Of a stretch of DNA of 64,000 nt, positions 45,333 to 56,398 are shown one piece after another. Origin of the DNA: Thermus caliditerrae (lineage in GTDB: Bacteria > Deinococcota > Deinococci > Deinococcales > Thermaceae). Positions within the stretch are counted from its first letter, which is position 1; each line of letters begins with the position of its first letter. The position numbers were made by a program, and so were the translations under genes. The stretch is taken from positions 1 to 64,000 of the forward strand of contig NZ_JAKEDT010000011.1 of the NCBI RefSeq assembly GCF_021462525.1, in the 5' to 3' direction. The notes beneath the pieces were generated by a model. That model did no database searches. It was not told where the DNA came from and worked only from the letters and a program-made list of their open reading frames with translations.

Positions 45333-46321
45333 GGCGACCGGTGGCCCTCGAGGCCCACTTCCACATCCGGGGCTTCACCGTGCTTCTAGGGGAAAGCGGG
45401 GTGGGCAAAACCACTCTCCTCAAAGCCCTGGCGGGGCTGGTCCCCGCCCAGGGCACCCCCTTCCCGGGCCTCCCCCCAGAGCGCAGACCCGTGGGCTACC
45501 TCCCCCAGGACCTGGCCCTCTTCCCCCACATGACCGCCTGGGAGAACGTGGCCTTTCCCCTGAGGGGCCCAGGCCGCAAGGAGCAGGCCCTGAAGCTCCT
45601 GGAACGGGTCGGGCTGCGGGAGCATGCCCACAAGCGGCCAGGCCAACTTTCGGGAGGCCAAAAGCAGCGGGTGGCCTTGGCCCGAGCCCTTGCCCGGAAA
45701 CCGGAGCTTCTCCTCTTGGACGAACCCACCAGCGCCCTGGACCCCCTCACCAAGGACCAGGTGGTGGCCGACCTGGTGGACCTCATCCGCCAGCAGGGCA
45801 TCCCGGCCCTAGCCGTGAGCCACGACCCCGCCCTGGCCCGCATGGCGGACTGGCTTCTGGTGATGGGCCGGGGACGCATCCTGCAAGAAGGCCCCCCTGA
45901 GGAAGTCCTGGCCTCCCCTAAAGAGGTGGAGGTAGCCCGGCTTTTGGGCTACGAAAACCTCTTCCCCGCCCGGGTGGTACCGGGCGGGGTGGCGGTGGGC
46001 CAGGTGATCCTTACTCTCCCCCTCCCCTCCTGGGCCCGGATGGACGAGGAGGTATGGCTCGGGGTGCGGGCAGAGGAAGTCATCGTGGTTCGGGAAGACC
46101 GCCCCCTGCCCCCGGAAAACGTCCTGGAAGGGGTACTAGAGGGCCTGCACCCCGAGGGCCTTGCCTTCCGCGGCCGCTTCTTGGGGCCTGTAACCCTCAC
46201 CCTGCTCCTGCCCCGGCACGTCCAAGAGAGGCTTCGCCTGCACCCGGGCCAGCGCCTGCGGGTGGCCTTGAAACCCCGTTACCTGCACCTGATGCCAAGC
46301 CAGGCGGGCGAGATCGCCTAG
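45311..46321 (+). CDS. modC: Molybdate ABC transporter ATP-binding protein
   Basis: A 336-residue ABC ATPase. Walker A is GESGVGKTT, the Q-loop lies near GYLPQDLALFPHMTAWENV, the signature is LSGGQKQRVALARALA, and Walker B is LLLLDEPTSALD. A C-terminal regulatory domain (about 235-336) of the TOBE/mop type is present (RAEEVIVV, HVQERLRLHPGQRLRVALKP). It powers the ModAB importer. The 3' 186 bp are overlapped on the other strand by the regulator-like frame. Confidence 0.93.
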   Translation: MEVHYQIRRPVALEAHFHIRGFTVLLGESGVGKTTLLKALAGLVPAQGTPFPGLPPERRPVGYLPQDLALFPHMTAWENVAFPLRGPGRKEQALKLLERVGLREHAHKRPGQLSGGQKQRVALARALARKPELLLLDEPTSALDPLTKDQVVADLVDLIRQQGIPALAVSHDPALARMADWLLVMGRGRILQEGPPEEVLASPKEVEVARLLGYENLFPARVVPGGVAVGQVILTLPLPSWARMDEEVWLGVRAEEVIVVREDRPLPPENVLEGVLEGLHPEGLAFRGRFLGPVTLTLLLPRHVQERLRLHPGQRLRVALKPRYLHLMPSQAGEIA

Positions 46322-46729
46322 CGGGAGGCCGAACTTGTTCCTGAGCCCCTTGAGGTGGAAGCGGGCCTGGTAGGGAAAGAGGCTTAGGGCGCGGGCCAGG
46401 GCCTTGGCCTCCGCCTCCACCCCACGGCCCAAAGCCCAAAGAACCTCCACCTCCCCGGGGGAAAGGGCAAGGCCCAACCGCCCGCGAAGGCCATCGGATA
46501 GGGTCTTCGGGTCATCGCGCCGGGTGAGGAAGGCTTGGCGCCTGGGGTCGTAGGCCCGGAACCCCGCCGGAGTCCGCCACAGCCACACCTGGCCGTGCTC
46601 CAGGAAGTCCAAATCCGCCAGGACCAGCCCCTTGCCTTCCCTCCAAGCAACCTTCCAACCTTCCTTGCGCAACGCCTCTGCCACCAGGGCGTAAAGCTCC
46701 AGGTTATGGGTCAACACCACTGCGTGCAT
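46136..46729 (-). CDS. LuxR-type HTH protein with receiver-like N-terminus, 3' end overlaps modC
   Basis: A 197-codon frame. The N-terminus (MHAVVLTHNLELYALVAEAL) resembles a degenerate receiver domain. The middle part (about 88-140) resembles a LuxR/NarL helix-turn-helix (LSPGEVEVLWALGRG, PYQARFHLKGLRNKFGL). Residues after about 137 lie opposite the modC coding sequence and look like an antisense artefact, so the ancestral protein probably ended near residue 145. ATG at 46729 has AAAGGAGG upstream. It may regulate molybdate uptake, but this is only suggested by position. Confidence 0.6.
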   Translation of the reverse strand: MHAVVLTHNLELYALVAEALRKEGWKVAWREGKGLVLADLDFLEHGQVWLWRTPAGFRAYDPRRQAFLTRRDDPKTLSDGLRGRLGLALSPGEVEVLWALGRGVEAEAKALARALSLFPYQARFHLKGLRNKFGLPLGDLARLAWHQVQVTGFQGHPQALARVQAKPLLDVPGQEQGEGYRPQEAAAEGKALGVQAL

Positions 46730-46779
46730 CCACGCCACCTCCTTTCGCCTTTGGGCCTACACCGCTTGGGGGTTTGCCG

Positions 46780-47109
46780 CTAGGCGTAAGGAGGGGCGCG
46801 AGGCGCCAGGTTGGACCGCGCCGGTTCAGGATGGCCTGCCCGGGCGCTGGGGCGGACCCGCAACACCTCCAGCAAGGTGGGGGCCGCTGGCTCCTGCACC
46901 ACGGGAAGGCCGGAAGCCACCTGCATGCCGCAGAAGAGGGAGTGATCCACCTCCCTCTCCTCTCCCGGCGCCTGGCACAAGTCGGCCCGCAACCCCGGGT
47001 TTTGCACCTGCATGAGGTACATTTGCAGGGCTACCCCGGTGGAGGCGGTGAGGGTGAGGGCCAGGTAAAGGAAAACCGCCAGGGCCCTCCCAAGACCCCT
47101 GCCGACCAT
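46780..47109 (-). CDS. Small exported or membrane protein, unknown
   Basis: A 109-residue protein with one N-terminal hydrophobic helix ([19 protein letters not shown]), then a region with two cysteines and a histidine ([20 protein letters not shown]) that vaguely recalls DUF2946-type metal-binding proteins. The C-terminus is basic and proline-rich. It starts 6 nt after TATACT and is divergent from hisS by 31 bp. It precedes the LuxR-like gene by 50 nt, so both may share one transcript. Confidence 0.5.
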   Translation of the reverse strand: MVGRGLGRALAVFLYLALTLTASTGVALQMYLMQVQNPGLRADLCQAPGEEREVDHSLFCGMQVASGLPVVQEPAAPTLLEVLRVRPSARAGHPEPARSNLAPRAPPYA

Positions 47110-47115
47110 GTCCAA

Positions 47116-47132
47116 AGTATACGGGGTAAAGT
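47116..47132. promoter_or_regulatory. Divergent -10 elements between the 47109 gene and hisS
   Basis: Minus-strand TATACT (47121-47116) is 6 nt from the start at 47109. Plus-strand TAAAGT (47127-47132) is 8 nt from the hisS ATG at 47141. The start codons are 31 bp apart. Good -35 sequences are not seen. Confidence 0.5.
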
Positions 47133-47140
47133 GGGGTAGT

Positions 47141-48397
47141 ATGGCCGTCCGCGGCACCAAAGACCTGTTTGGCAAGGAGCTTGGGCTCCACCAGCACATC
47201 GTGGCCACCGCCCGTCAGGTATTGGAGGCAGCCGGAGCCTTGGAACTGGTCACGCCCATTTTCGAGGAAACCCAGGTCTTTGAAAAGGGCGTGGGCATCT
47301 CCACGGACATCGTCCGCAAGGAAATGTTCACCTTCCAAGACCGCGGCGGGCGCTCCCTCACCCTGCGCCCCGAAGGCACCGCCGCCATGGTGCGGGCCTA
47401 CCTGGAGCACGGCATGAAGGTCTGGCCCCAGCCCGTGCGCCTCTGGATGGCCGGGCCCATGTTCCGGGCCGAGCGCCCCCAGAAGGGGCGGTACCGCCAG
47501 TTCCACCAGGTGAGCTACGAGGCCCTGGGCTCGGAAAACCCCATCCTGGACGCGGAAGCCGTGGCCTTGCTCCACGACTGCCTGCGGGAGCTCGGCCTGC
47601 GGCGCCTTTCCGTGAAGCTCTCCTCCGTGGGCGACCCCGAGGACCGGGCCCGGTACAACGCCTACCTGCGGGAAGCCCTCTCCCCCTACCGCGAGGAGCT
47701 TTCCGAGGACTCCCAGGAGCGCTTGGAGCTCAACCCCATGCGCATCCTGGACTCCAAGAGCGAGAAGGACCAAGCCCTCCTGCGGGAGCTTGGGGTAAGG
47801 CCCATGCTGGACTTCCTGGGGGAAGAAGCCCGCGCCCACCTGAAGGCGGTGGAGCGCCATCTGGAACGGCTTTCCATCCCCTACGAGCTGGACCCGGCCT
47901 TGGTGCGGGGCCTGGACTACTACGTGCGCACCGCCTTTGAGGTGCACCACGCCGAGATCGGCGCCCAGTCGGCCTTAGGGGGCGGCGGCCGGTACGACGG
48001 GCTTTCCGAGCTCCTGGGGGGGCCAAGGGTGCCTGGGGTGGGCTTCGCCTTCGGGGTGGAGCGGGTGGCCCTGGCCCTCGAGGCCGAGGGGTTCACCCTC
48101 CCCGAGGCCAAGGGGCCAGACCTTTACCTGGTGCCCCTGCTGGAGGAAGCCGTGGCGGAGGCCCTCTACCTGGCGGAAGCCCTTAGGCCCCGCATCCGGG
48201 CGGAGTACGCCCTCACCCCCAAGAAGCCGGGGAAGGGGGTGGAGGAGGCCTTGAAGCGGAACGCCCGCTTCGCGGGCTTTTTGGGCGAGGACGAGCTGAG
48301 GACCGGGGAGGTCACCCTGAAGCGCCTGGCCACCGGGGAGCAGGTGCGCCTGCCCCAGGCCGAGGTCCTGGGCTTCCTCCTCGGAACCCTTTCCTGA
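47141..48397 (+). CDS. hisS: Histidyl-tRNA synthetase
   Basis: A 418-residue class II synthetase that charges tRNA-His. Motif 2 is [20 protein letters not shown], the histidine-binding motifs are [14 protein letters not shown] and GGGGRYDGL, and motif 3 is [16 protein letters not shown]. The sequence starts [14 protein letters not shown] and agrees closely with T. thermophilus HisRS. ATG at 47141 is used; a longer frame would cross the divergent promoter. It is followed after 24 nt by aspS. Confidence 0.97.
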   Translation: MAVRGTKDLFGKELGLHQHIVATARQVLEAAGALELVTPIFEETQVFEKGVGISTDIVRKEMFTFQDRGGRSLTLRPEGTAAMVRAYLEHGMKVWPQPVRLWMAGPMFRAERPQKGRYRQFHQVSYEALGSENPILDAEAVALLHDCLRELGLRRLSVKLSSVGDPEDRARYNAYLREALSPYREELSEDSQERLELNPMRILDSKSEKDQALLRELGVRPMLDFLGEEARAHLKAVERHLERLSIPYELDPALVRGLDYYVRTAFEVHHAEIGAQSALGGGGRYDGLSELLGGPRVPGVGFAFGVERVALALEAEGFTLPEAKGPDLYLVPLLEEAVAEALYLAEALRPRIRAEYALTPKKPGKGVEEALKRNARFAGFLGEDELRTGEVTLKRLATGEQVRLPQAEVLGFLLGTLS

Positions 48398-48421
48398 GCA
48401 TCGGGTAAGATTTAGAAGATT

Positions 48422-50167
48422 ATGCGCCGCACCCACTACGCCGGGAGCTTACGGCCAGAACACGCCGGACAGGAGGTGGTCCTCGAGGGCTGGGTGAACC
48501 GCCGCCGGGACCTGGGGGGCCTCATCTTCCTGGACCTCCGGGACCGGGAAGGGCTAGTGCAACTGGTGGCCCACCCCGAAAGCCCCGCCTACCGGGAAGC
48601 GGAACGGGTGCGCTCGGAATGGGTGGTGCGCGCCCGGGGCACGGTGCGCCTCCGCCCGGAGCCCAACCCCCGTTTAGCCACCGGGGAGGTGGAGGTGGAG
48701 CTTTCCGCCCTGGAGGTCCTGGCCGAGGCTAAGACACCCCCCTTCCCCGTGGATGCCGGCTGGCGGGGGGAGGAGGAAAAGGAAGTCTCCGAGGACCTCC
48801 GCCTCAAGTACCGCTACCTGGACCTGAGAAGGCGGCGCATGCAAGAAAACCTGCGCCTGCGCCACCGGGTCATCAAGGCCATCTGGGACTTCCTGGACCG
48901 GGAGGGCTTTGTCCAGGTGGAAACCCCCTTCCTCACCAAGAGTACCCCGGAAGGGGCCCGGGACTTCCTGGTGCCCTACCGCCAGGAGCCGGGGCTCTTC
49001 TACGCCCTCCCCCAGTCGCCGCAGCTTTTCAAGCAGATGCTCATGGTGGCGGGTTTGGACCGCTACTTCCAAATCGCCCGCTGCTTCCGGGATGAGGACC
49101 TCAGGGCCGACCGCCAGCCCGACTTCACCCAGATGGACCTGGAGATGAGCTTCGTGGAGGTGGAGGACGTCCTCACCCTTAACGAGCGCCTCATGGCCCA
49201 CGTCTTCCGCGAGGCCTTGGGGATGGAGCTTCCCCTCCCCTTCCCCCGCCTTTCCTATCTGGAGGCCATGGAGCGCTACGGCTCCGACAAGCCGGACACC
49301 CGCTTCGGCCTGGAGCTAGTGGAGGTGGGGCCCCTCTTCCGGGAAAGCGAGTTCCAGGTCTTCCGCGAAGCGGAAAGGGTAAAGGCCCTGGCGGTGCCCA
49401 AAGCCCTATCCCGCAAGGAGATCTCGGACTTGGAGGAGTTGGCCAAGCGCCACGGGGCAAAGGGCCTGGCCTTTGCCCGAGTGGAGGAGGGAGGTTTCGC
49501 AAGCGGGGTCGCTAGGTTTCTGGAACCCGTGCGGCAAAGTCTCTTGGAGACCACGAAAGCCGCCCCGGGGGACACCCTTCTCTTCGTGGCCGGGCCGGCC
49601 AAGGTAGCGGTCACCGCCTTGGGGCAGGTGCGGCTTAAGCTGGCGGAGCTCCTAGACCTCCCCAGGGAGGGCTTCCGCTTCCTCTGGGTGGTGGACTTCC
49701 CCCTCCTGGAGTGGGACGAGGAGCGGCAGGGCTGGACCTACATGCACCACCCCTTCACCAGCCCCCACCCCGAGGACCTGCCCCTGCTGGACAGGGACCC
49801 GGGGGCGGTGCGGGCCTTGGCCTACGACCTGGTGCTGAACGGCACCGAGGTAGGGGGCGGCTCCATCCGCATCCACGATCCTTCTCTTCAGGCCAAGATG
49901 TTCCAAGTGCTGGGCATCGGGGAGGAGGAGCAGAAGGAAAAGTTCGGGTTCTTCCTGGAGGCTCTCCAGTACGGGGCCCCGCCCCACGGGGGCATTGCCT
50001 GGGGGCTGGACCGCCTCCTGGCCCTGATGACGGCCAGCCCCTCCATCCGTGAGGTCATCGCCTTCCCCAAGAACAAGGAGGGGAAAGATCCCCTCACCGG
50101 GGCGCCCAGCCCCGTTTCGGAGGAGCAGCTTCGCGAGTTGGGCCTGAGGGTGATCCGGAATGCCTAG
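48422..50167 (+). CDS. aspS: Aspartyl-tRNA synthetase (bacterial type)
   Basis: A 581-residue class IIb synthetase. It has an N-terminal OB-fold anticodon domain (about 1-105), the catalytic core with motif 2 ([20 protein letters not shown]), a bacterial GAD insertion domain (about 290-410) and motif 3 ([14 protein letters not shown]). The GAD domain shows this is the discriminating bacterial AspRS1, not the archaeal-type AspRS2 also known in Thermus. It overlaps the PhzF-like gene by 8 nt. Confidence 0.97.
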   Translation: MRRTHYAGSLRPEHAGQEVVLEGWVNRRRDLGGLIFLDLRDREGLVQLVAHPESPAYREAERVRSEWVVRARGTVRLRPEPNPRLATGEVEVELSALEVLAEAKTPPFPVDAGWRGEEEKEVSEDLRLKYRYLDLRRRRMQENLRLRHRVIKAIWDFLDREGFVQVETPFLTKSTPEGARDFLVPYRQEPGLFYALPQSPQLFKQMLMVAGLDRYFQIARCFRDEDLRADRQPDFTQMDLEMSFVEVEDVLTLNERLMAHVFREALGMELPLPFPRLSYLEAMERYGSDKPDTRFGLELVEVGPLFRESEFQVFREAERVKALAVPKALSRKEISDLEELAKRHGAKGLAFARVEEGGFASGVARFLEPVRQSLLETTKAAPGDTLLFVAGPAKVAVTALGQVRLKLAELLDLPREGFRFLWVVDFPLLEWDEERQGWTYMHHPFTSPHPEDLPLLDRDPGAVRALAYDLVLNGTEVGGGSIRIHDPSLQAKMFQVLGIGEEEQKEKFGFFLEALQYGAPPHGGIAWGLDRLLALMTASPSIREVIAFPKNKEGKDPLTGAPSPVSEEQLRELGLRVIRNA

Positions 50168-51053
50168 GATCCCTTACGCCATCGTGGACGCCTTCGCCCC
50201 CGCCCCCGGGGCGGGGAACCGGGTGGCCATCGTCCTGGACGCCCGGGGCATGACCCCACCTGAGATGCAGGAGGTGGCCCGCAGGCTCTCCGAGCCTGAA
50301 ACGGCCTTCGTCACCGAGCGCCGGGGCAACGTCTTTGCGGTGCGCTTCTTCACCCCCGGGGGGGAGGTGGAGTTCTCCGGGCACGCCGCCGTGGCCTTGG
50401 GCTTGGCCCTGGTGCGCCTGGGCCTGGCCCCGGGGGGAACCACCCGCCTTTTCCTGCACACCCCCACGGAGGCCCTGCCGGTGGACATCGTCTACGAGGG
50501 GAGCGAGCCCAAGAAGGCCCTGGTGCGGGGCCCGGCCCCCCGTTTCCGCGACCTGCCCCCCTACCAGGCCCTCAAGGAGGCCCTCGAGGCCCTGGGCTCG
50601 GACGAACGCTACCTCCACCGGGGGCTCCCCTACGGCATCGCCTACACCGGACTCTGGAGTCTCTTTGTACCCCTCATCGCCCCCGGGGTGGTGGACGCCC
50701 TGGAGCCCGACATGCCCCTCCTAACCGAGGTCTCCCGCAAGCTGGAGGTGGCCACGGTGCACGCTTACGCCCCCATGGGCCCGAGGAGCTTCTACGCCCG
50801 GGACTTCGCCCCCCTTCTCGGCATCCCCGAAGACCCGGTGACGGGCTCCGCCAACGCCGCCCTGGGGGCCCTCCTGGCCCGGGCGGGGGTGGTGCCGAGG
50901 CGGGAGGGCCAGGTAGCCCTCACCATCTACCAGGGCCACCGCCTAGGCAACCCAGGGGTGGTAGAGGTGGTGGTGGAGTACAGCCCCATGGGCCAGCCCT
51001 ATGCGGTGCAGATCGGAGGAGAGGCCGTTATCCTGCACACCGGCGAGTTCTAA
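50160..51053 (+). CDS. PhzF family isomerase/epimerase-like protein
   Basis: A 297-residue PhzF-fold protein of two similar halves (diaminopimelate-epimerase-like). The conserved glutamate is in SEPETAFV (about residue 47), with the further motifs [18 protein letters not shown] in the first half and [12 protein letters not shown] in the second. The natural reaction is unknown; homologues act as isomerases or hydrolases. It is co-translated with aspS (8-nt overlap) and followed by a HAD phosphatase. Confidence 0.88.
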   Translation: MPRIPYAIVDAFAPAPGAGNRVAIVLDARGMTPPEMQEVARRLSEPETAFVTERRGNVFAVRFFTPGGEVEFSGHAAVALGLALVRLGLAPGGTTRLFLHTPTEALPVDIVYEGSEPKKALVRGPAPRFRDLPPYQALKEALEALGSDERYLHRGLPYGIAYTGLWSLFVPLIAPGVVDALEPDMPLLTEVSRKLEVATVHAYAPMGPRSFYARDFAPLLGIPEDPVTGSANAALGALLARAGVVPRREGQVALTIYQGHRLGNPGVVEVVVEYSPMGQPYAVQIGGEAVILHTGEF

Positions 51054-51060
51054 GGGCAAC

Positions 51061-51876
51061 ATGGTGCGCTTGGTGTTCGTGGACGTAGACGGCACCTTGG
51101 TGGGGAAAGAAGGGGTGCCCCCTTGCGTCTGGCCCGCGGTGGCCGCCCTACAGGAGCGGGGGATCGCCCTCGCCCTCATCACCGGGCGGCCAGGCCGGGG
51201 GGAAACGTTGGCCTACGCCCGCAGGCTCGCTCCGGCAGGCCTCCACGTGTTTGAGTCGGGGGCAGTGGTCCTCCGCCTGTCCCAAGACCCCCACGAAACC
51301 CCGGCGACACCGTTACTGGTGGAGGCCCTGGCCCGGGAGGAGGTAGAGGAGGCGGTCCGCTTGGCCCGCAGGCTGGGGCTTCCCCTCGAGGGCTACACCG
51401 CCGAAGGGGGGTTCTACGTGGAAGGAGAAAGCCCCCTCTTCCTGGCCCACCAGGAGCTTTTGGGCCTACAGGCGGAAGGGGCCGACCTCCTCCACCTCCC
51501 AAGCCCCCTGGTGCGTCTCCAGGTGCTGGCCGGGCCCGAAGCGCCCCTGGGCGCTTTTCTGGACCGCTTGCCCCCGGGGCTTTCCCCCCACATCGCGGAA
51601 AGCCCCAAGATGCCCGGGGTGCGCTTTGTTTCCCTCACCAAGAAGGGGGTGAGCAAGCTCTCCGCGGCCCGCTTTGTGGCAGAGGCCTACGGCCTCACCC
51701 TGGAAGCCTGCGCCATGGTGGGGGACGGGGAGAACGACCTGGAGCTCCTCCGGGCGGTGGGCCTGGGCGTGGCCATGGGGAACGCCCCGGAAAGCGTCCG
51801 GAAAGCGGCCCAGCGGGTGGTGGCCCCGGTGGAGGCCTGCGGCCTCGCCGAGGCCCTTTTGGGCCTCCTGGGGTAG
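51061..51876 (+). CDS. HAD superfamily phosphatase, Cof type
   Basis: A 271-residue haloacid-dehalogenase-like phosphatase with a class IIB cap. Motif I is DVDGTLVG (nucleophile D8), motif II is LITGRPG, the lysine is in SLTKKGVSKLSA, and motif IV is MVGDGENDLELL. It probably removes phosphate from sugar phosphates or flavin/PLP-type molecules, but the substrate is not known. ATG at 51061 is 7 nt after the PhzF stop. The stop overlaps a TAGACT -10 element for asnS. Confidence 0.88.
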   Translation: MVRLVFVDVDGTLVGKEGVPPCVWPAVAALQERGIALALITGRPGRGETLAYARRLAPAGLHVFESGAVVLRLSQDPHETPATPLLVEALAREEVEEAVRLARRLGLPLEGYTAEGGFYVEGESPLFLAHQELLGLQAEGADLLHLPSPLVRLQVLAGPEAPLGAFLDRLPPGLSPHIAESPKMPGVRFVSLTKKGVSKLSAARFVAEAYGLTLEACAMVGDGENDLELLRAVGLGVAMGNAPESVRKAAQRVVAPVEACGLAEALLGLLG

Positions 51877-51879
51877 ACT
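51874..51879 (+). promoter_or_regulatory. -10 element of asnS
   Basis: TAGACT overlaps the HAD stop codon and lies 9 nt before the ATG at 51889. It could give asnS its own short-leader transcript in addition to read-through. The match is moderate and the -35 is unclear. Confidence 0.35.
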
Positions 51880-51888
51880 CCTTGAGGT

Positions 51889-53205
51889 ATGCGGGTGTTC
51901 ATTGACGAGATCCCCCGGCACGAGGGACAGGAGGTGGAGCTCCGCGGCTGGCTTTACCAAAAACGCTCCAAGGGCAAGATCCACTTCCTGATCCTCCGGG
52001 ATGGCACGGGCTTCCTTCAGGCCACGGTGTTCCATGGGGAGGTGCCGGAAGCGGTCTTCCAGCAGGCGGACCGCCTGCCCCAGGAGACTGCCCTCAGGGT
52101 GTGGGGCGTGGTGCGTAAGGACGAGCGGGCCCCCGGGGGGTACGAGCTCGCCGTGCGGGGCCTGGAGGTGGTGAGCCTCCCCCAAGGGGAGTACCCCATC
52201 GGCCCCAAGGAACACGGCATCGACTTCCTCATGGACCACCGCCACCTTTGGCTCCGCCACCGCCGCCCCTTCGCGGTGATGCGCATCCGAGACGAAATCG
52301 AACGGGGCATTCACGACTTCTTCGCCGAAAGGGGTTTCCTCCGCTTCGACGCCCCCATCCTCACCCCCAGCGCCGTAGAGGGCACCACCGACCTCTTTGA
52401 GGTGGACCTCTTTGACGGGGAGAAGGCCTACCTTTCCCAGTCAGGCCAGCTCTACGCCGAGGCCGGGGCCCTGGCCTACGGCAAGGTCTACACCTTCGGC
52501 CCCACCTTCCGCGCGGAGAGGAGCAAGACCCGCCGCCACCTCCTGGAGTTTTGGATGATCGAGCCCGAGGTGGCCTTCATGACCCACGAGGAGAACATGG
52601 CCCTGCAGGAGGAGCTGGTGAGCTACCTGGTGGGCCGGGTGCTGGAGCGAAGGGCCAGGGAGTTGGAGATGTTGGAACGGGACCCCAAGGCCCTCGAGCC
52701 CGCCGCCCAAGGCCACTACCCCCGGCTCACCTACAAGGAGGCCGTGGCCCTGGTGAACCGCCTGGCGGAAAAAGACCCCGAGGTACCCCCCCTGCCCTAC
52801 GGGGAGGACTTCGGCGCCCCCCACGAGGCGGCCATCAGCCGCCAGTTTGACCGCCCGGTCTTCATCGAGCGCTACCCGGCTCGCATCAAGGCCTTCTACA
52901 TGGAGCCCGACCCTGAGGACCCCGAGCTCGTCCTCAACGACGACCTCCTGGCCCCCGAGGGCTACGGGGAGATCATCGGGGGAAGCCAGCGCATCCACGA
53001 CCTGGGGCTCCTGAAGCGGAAAATCCAGGAGTTTGGGCTTCCAGAAGAGGTTTACGGCTGGTACCTGGACCTCCGCCGCTTTGGCAGCGTGCCCCATGCG
53101 GGCTTTGGCTTGGGCCTGGAGCGCACGGTGGCCTGGATTGGGGGCCTCAGCCACGTGCGGGAGGCCATCCCCTTCCCCCGGATGTACACAAGAATGCGCC
53201 CCTAA
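51889..53205 (+). CDS. asnS: Asparaginyl-tRNA synthetase
   Basis: A 438-residue class IIb synthetase with an N-terminal OB-fold ([20 protein letters not shown]) and catalytic core (motif 2 [20 protein letters not shown]; motif 3 [15 protein letters not shown]). It closely resembles T. thermophilus AsnRS from memory, including the length. In Thermus, direct charging of tRNA-Asn by this enzyme exists beside the transamidation route. It is the third class II synthetase in this cluster. Confidence 0.95.
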   Translation: MRVFIDEIPRHEGQEVELRGWLYQKRSKGKIHFLILRDGTGFLQATVFHGEVPEAVFQQADRLPQETALRVWGVVRKDERAPGGYELAVRGLEVVSLPQGEYPIGPKEHGIDFLMDHRHLWLRHRRPFAVMRIRDEIERGIHDFFAERGFLRFDAPILTPSAVEGTTDLFEVDLFDGEKAYLSQSGQLYAEAGALAYGKVYTFGPTFRAERSKTRRHLLEFWMIEPEVAFMTHEENMALQEELVSYLVGRVLERRARELEMLERDPKALEPAAQGHYPRLTYKEAVALVNRLAEKDPEVPPLPYGEDFGAPHEAAISRQFDRPVFIERYPARIKAFYMEPDPEDPELVLNDDLLAPEGYGEIIGGSQRIHDLGLLKRKIQEFGLPEEVYGWYLDLRRFGSVPHAGFGLGLERTVAWIGGLSHVREAIPFPRMYTRMRP

Positions 53206-54535
<1,330 letters not shown>

Positions 54536-54545
54536 GAGCGGGAAC

Positions 54546-55067
54546 GTGGGGCGAACCCTCCAACGCTTCCTGGTCTTCGTGGAGGCCCTCAGCTTGTGGT
54601 CGGGCCGCCTGGCCGCCTGGCTCACCTTGGCGGCGGTGCTCATCCTTACCGTAGAGGTCGTGCGGCGCTATTTCTTCAACGCCCCCACCCAGTGGGCCCA
54701 CGAGGTTTCCACCCTGCTCTTCGGCTTACTTTACGCCTTCACCGGGGCGTATGCCCTCAAAGAAAAGGCCCACGTGGGGGTAGATGTCTTCTACGCCCGC
54801 CTTTCCCCTAAGGGCAGGGCGTGGGTAAACCTCTTAGGCTTCGTGTTCCTTGCCCTTTTCTGTGGCACGCTGCTCGTCTACGGTTGGAAGTTTTTTTGGA
54901 CCTCCTGGCAGAACCGGAAGTTCTCCCTGGCTAACCAGGCAATCCCCATCTTCCCCTTCAAACTGGCGATTCCCTTGGGGGGTGCCCTGATCTTGCTCCA
55001 AGGTCTGGCCAATCTCCTACGGGACCTCAAGGTGCTTCTGGGAAAGGAGGAAGAGCATGCCCATTGA
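54546..55067 (+). CDS. TRAP transporter small permease (DctQ family)
   Basis: A 173-residue membrane protein with four transmembrane helices (AAWLTLAAVLILTVEVV, EVSTLLFGLLYAFTGAYAL, LLGFVFLALFCGTLLVYG, IPLGGALILLQGLANLL). The family motif around RRYFFNAPTQWAHEVS is present. It starts at GTG, preceded by AGGAGCGGG, 10 nt after the binding protein stop. The stop overlaps dctM by 11 nt. Confidence 0.92.
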   Translation: MGRTLQRFLVFVEALSLWSGRLAAWLTLAAVLILTVEVVRRYFFNAPTQWAHEVSTLLFGLLYAFTGAYALKEKAHVGVDVFYARLSPKGRAWVNLLGFVFLALFCGTLLVYGWKFFWTSWQNRKFSLANQAIPIFPFKLAIPLGGALILLQGLANLLRDLKVLLGKEEEHAH

Positions 55068-56370
55068 GACCCTCTCTTGGCTGATGTTCGGCAGCCTCTT
55101 CCTCCTCCTGCTCACGGGCTATCCCCTGGCTTTCCTGGTAGGCGGGGTGGCCGTGGTCTTCATCGGCTGGCTCTGGAGCCCCGATGCCCTAGCCCTGGTC
55201 CCCCAACGCATGTGGAACAACATGACCCAGTACCTGCTGGCGGCCATCCCTCTCTTCATCTTCATGGCCTCCATGCTGGAAAAGTCTGGACTCATAGAGG
55301 AGATCTTCGACGTGGCCTACAAGTGGCTGGGGCGGGTGCCGGGCGGCCTGGCAGTGGCCACGGTGGCCGCCTCCACGGTGCTGGCAGCCATGGTGGGGGT
55401 CATCGGGGCAGCGGTGGTCACCATGGCCTTGGTGGCCCTGCCCTCCATGTTGCGGCGGGGGTACAGCCCGGTGCTGGCCGCAGGTACGGTGATGGCCGGG
55501 GGCACTTTGGGGATCCTCATTCCCCCCAGCGTTCTGGCCATCATCTACGGTTTGGTGGCCAACCAGTCCGTGGGCGAGCTATACCTAGGTTCCGTGCTTC
55601 CCGGCCTGGTCCTCTCCAGCCTCTACATGCTCTTCTCTGTGGTGTACGCCCTCTTGTACCCAGAAGGGGCTCCCCGCATCCCCAAGGAGGAGGCCCCCAC
55701 CTGGGCGGAGCGGTGGCGGGCGTTGCGGGGCATCTGGGCTCCCCTGCTCCTTATCTTCTTGGTCCTGGGGACCATCTTCTTGGGCCTTGCCGCCCCCACG
55801 GAGGCCGCAGCGGTGGGCGCCTTCGGGGCCATGGTGGTAGCCGCCTTGCACCGCAAGCTCACCTGGCAGAACCTGCGCCTGGCCTTGGAACAGACGGCCA
55901 AGGCCACGGCCATGGTCCTCTGGATCATTTTTGGGGCAAACGCCTTTGTGGCCTTCTACGTAGCCCAGGGAGGGGACCGGTACATCAGCGAGCTCCTGCT
56001 GAGCACAGGCCTCTCGCCTTGGGGCATTCTAATCCTGATGCAGGCGATCCTCATCGTCCTGGGCATGTTCTTGGATTGGGTGGGGATTCTCCTCTTGGCG
56101 GTGCCAGTCTTCGTGCCCATCATCCGGGACCTGGGGTTTGACCCCCTATGGTTTGGGGTTCTTTACTTGGTGAACATGCAGATGTCCTTTCTCTCCCCGC
56201 CCTTTGGCTACGCTCTCTTCTACGTCCGCGGGGTGGCCCCACAGATTCCCATGGGCACCATTTACCGGGCGGCCATTCCCTTCCTGCTTCTTCAGCTCAC
56301 GGGGCTGGTGATCCTCATGCTCTTTCCCAGCCTGGCCACCTGGTTGCCCAGCCTGGTCTACGGGAAGTAG
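55057..56370 (+). CDS. TRAP transporter large permease (DctM family)
   Basis: A 437-residue membrane protein with about 12 helices and re-entrant loops. It carries the DctM signatures MAGGTLGILIPPSVLAIIYG and MFLDWVGILLLAVPVFVPI. It is the ion-coupled transport subunit; TRAP systems are usually Na+-driven. With the two upstream genes it completes a lactate-type uptake system. A convergent hairpin follows its stop. Confidence 0.94.
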   Translation: MPIETLSWLMFGSLFLLLLTGYPLAFLVGGVAVVFIGWLWSPDALALVPQRMWNNMTQYLLAAIPLFIFMASMLEKSGLIEEIFDVAYKWLGRVPGGLAVATVAASTVLAAMVGVIGAAVVTMALVALPSMLRRGYSPVLAAGTVMAGGTLGILIPPSVLAIIYGLVANQSVGELYLGSVLPGLVLSSLYMLFSVVYALLYPEGAPRIPKEEAPTWAERWRALRGIWAPLLLIFLVLGTIFLGLAAPTEAAAVGAFGAMVVAALHRKLTWQNLRLALEQTAKATAMVLWIIFGANAFVAFYVAQGGDRYISELLLSTGLSPWGILILMQAILIVLGMFLDWVGILLLAVPVFVPIIRDLGFDPLWFGVLYLVNMQMSFLSPPFGYALFYVRGVAPQIPMGTIYRAAIPFLLLQLTGLVILMLFPSLATWLPSLVYGK

Positions 56371-56398
56371 GAGCTTGCCTCAAAGGTCGGCAAGCTCC
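56370..56398. terminator. Convergent hairpin between dctM and pdxT
   Basis: GGAGCTTGCC (56370-56379) and GGCAAGCTCC (56389-56398) form a perfect 10-bp stem with a 9-nt loop. It starts at the last base of dctM and covers the pdxT stop codon. It can act on both strands, although no T-run follows on either side. Confidence 0.6.
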
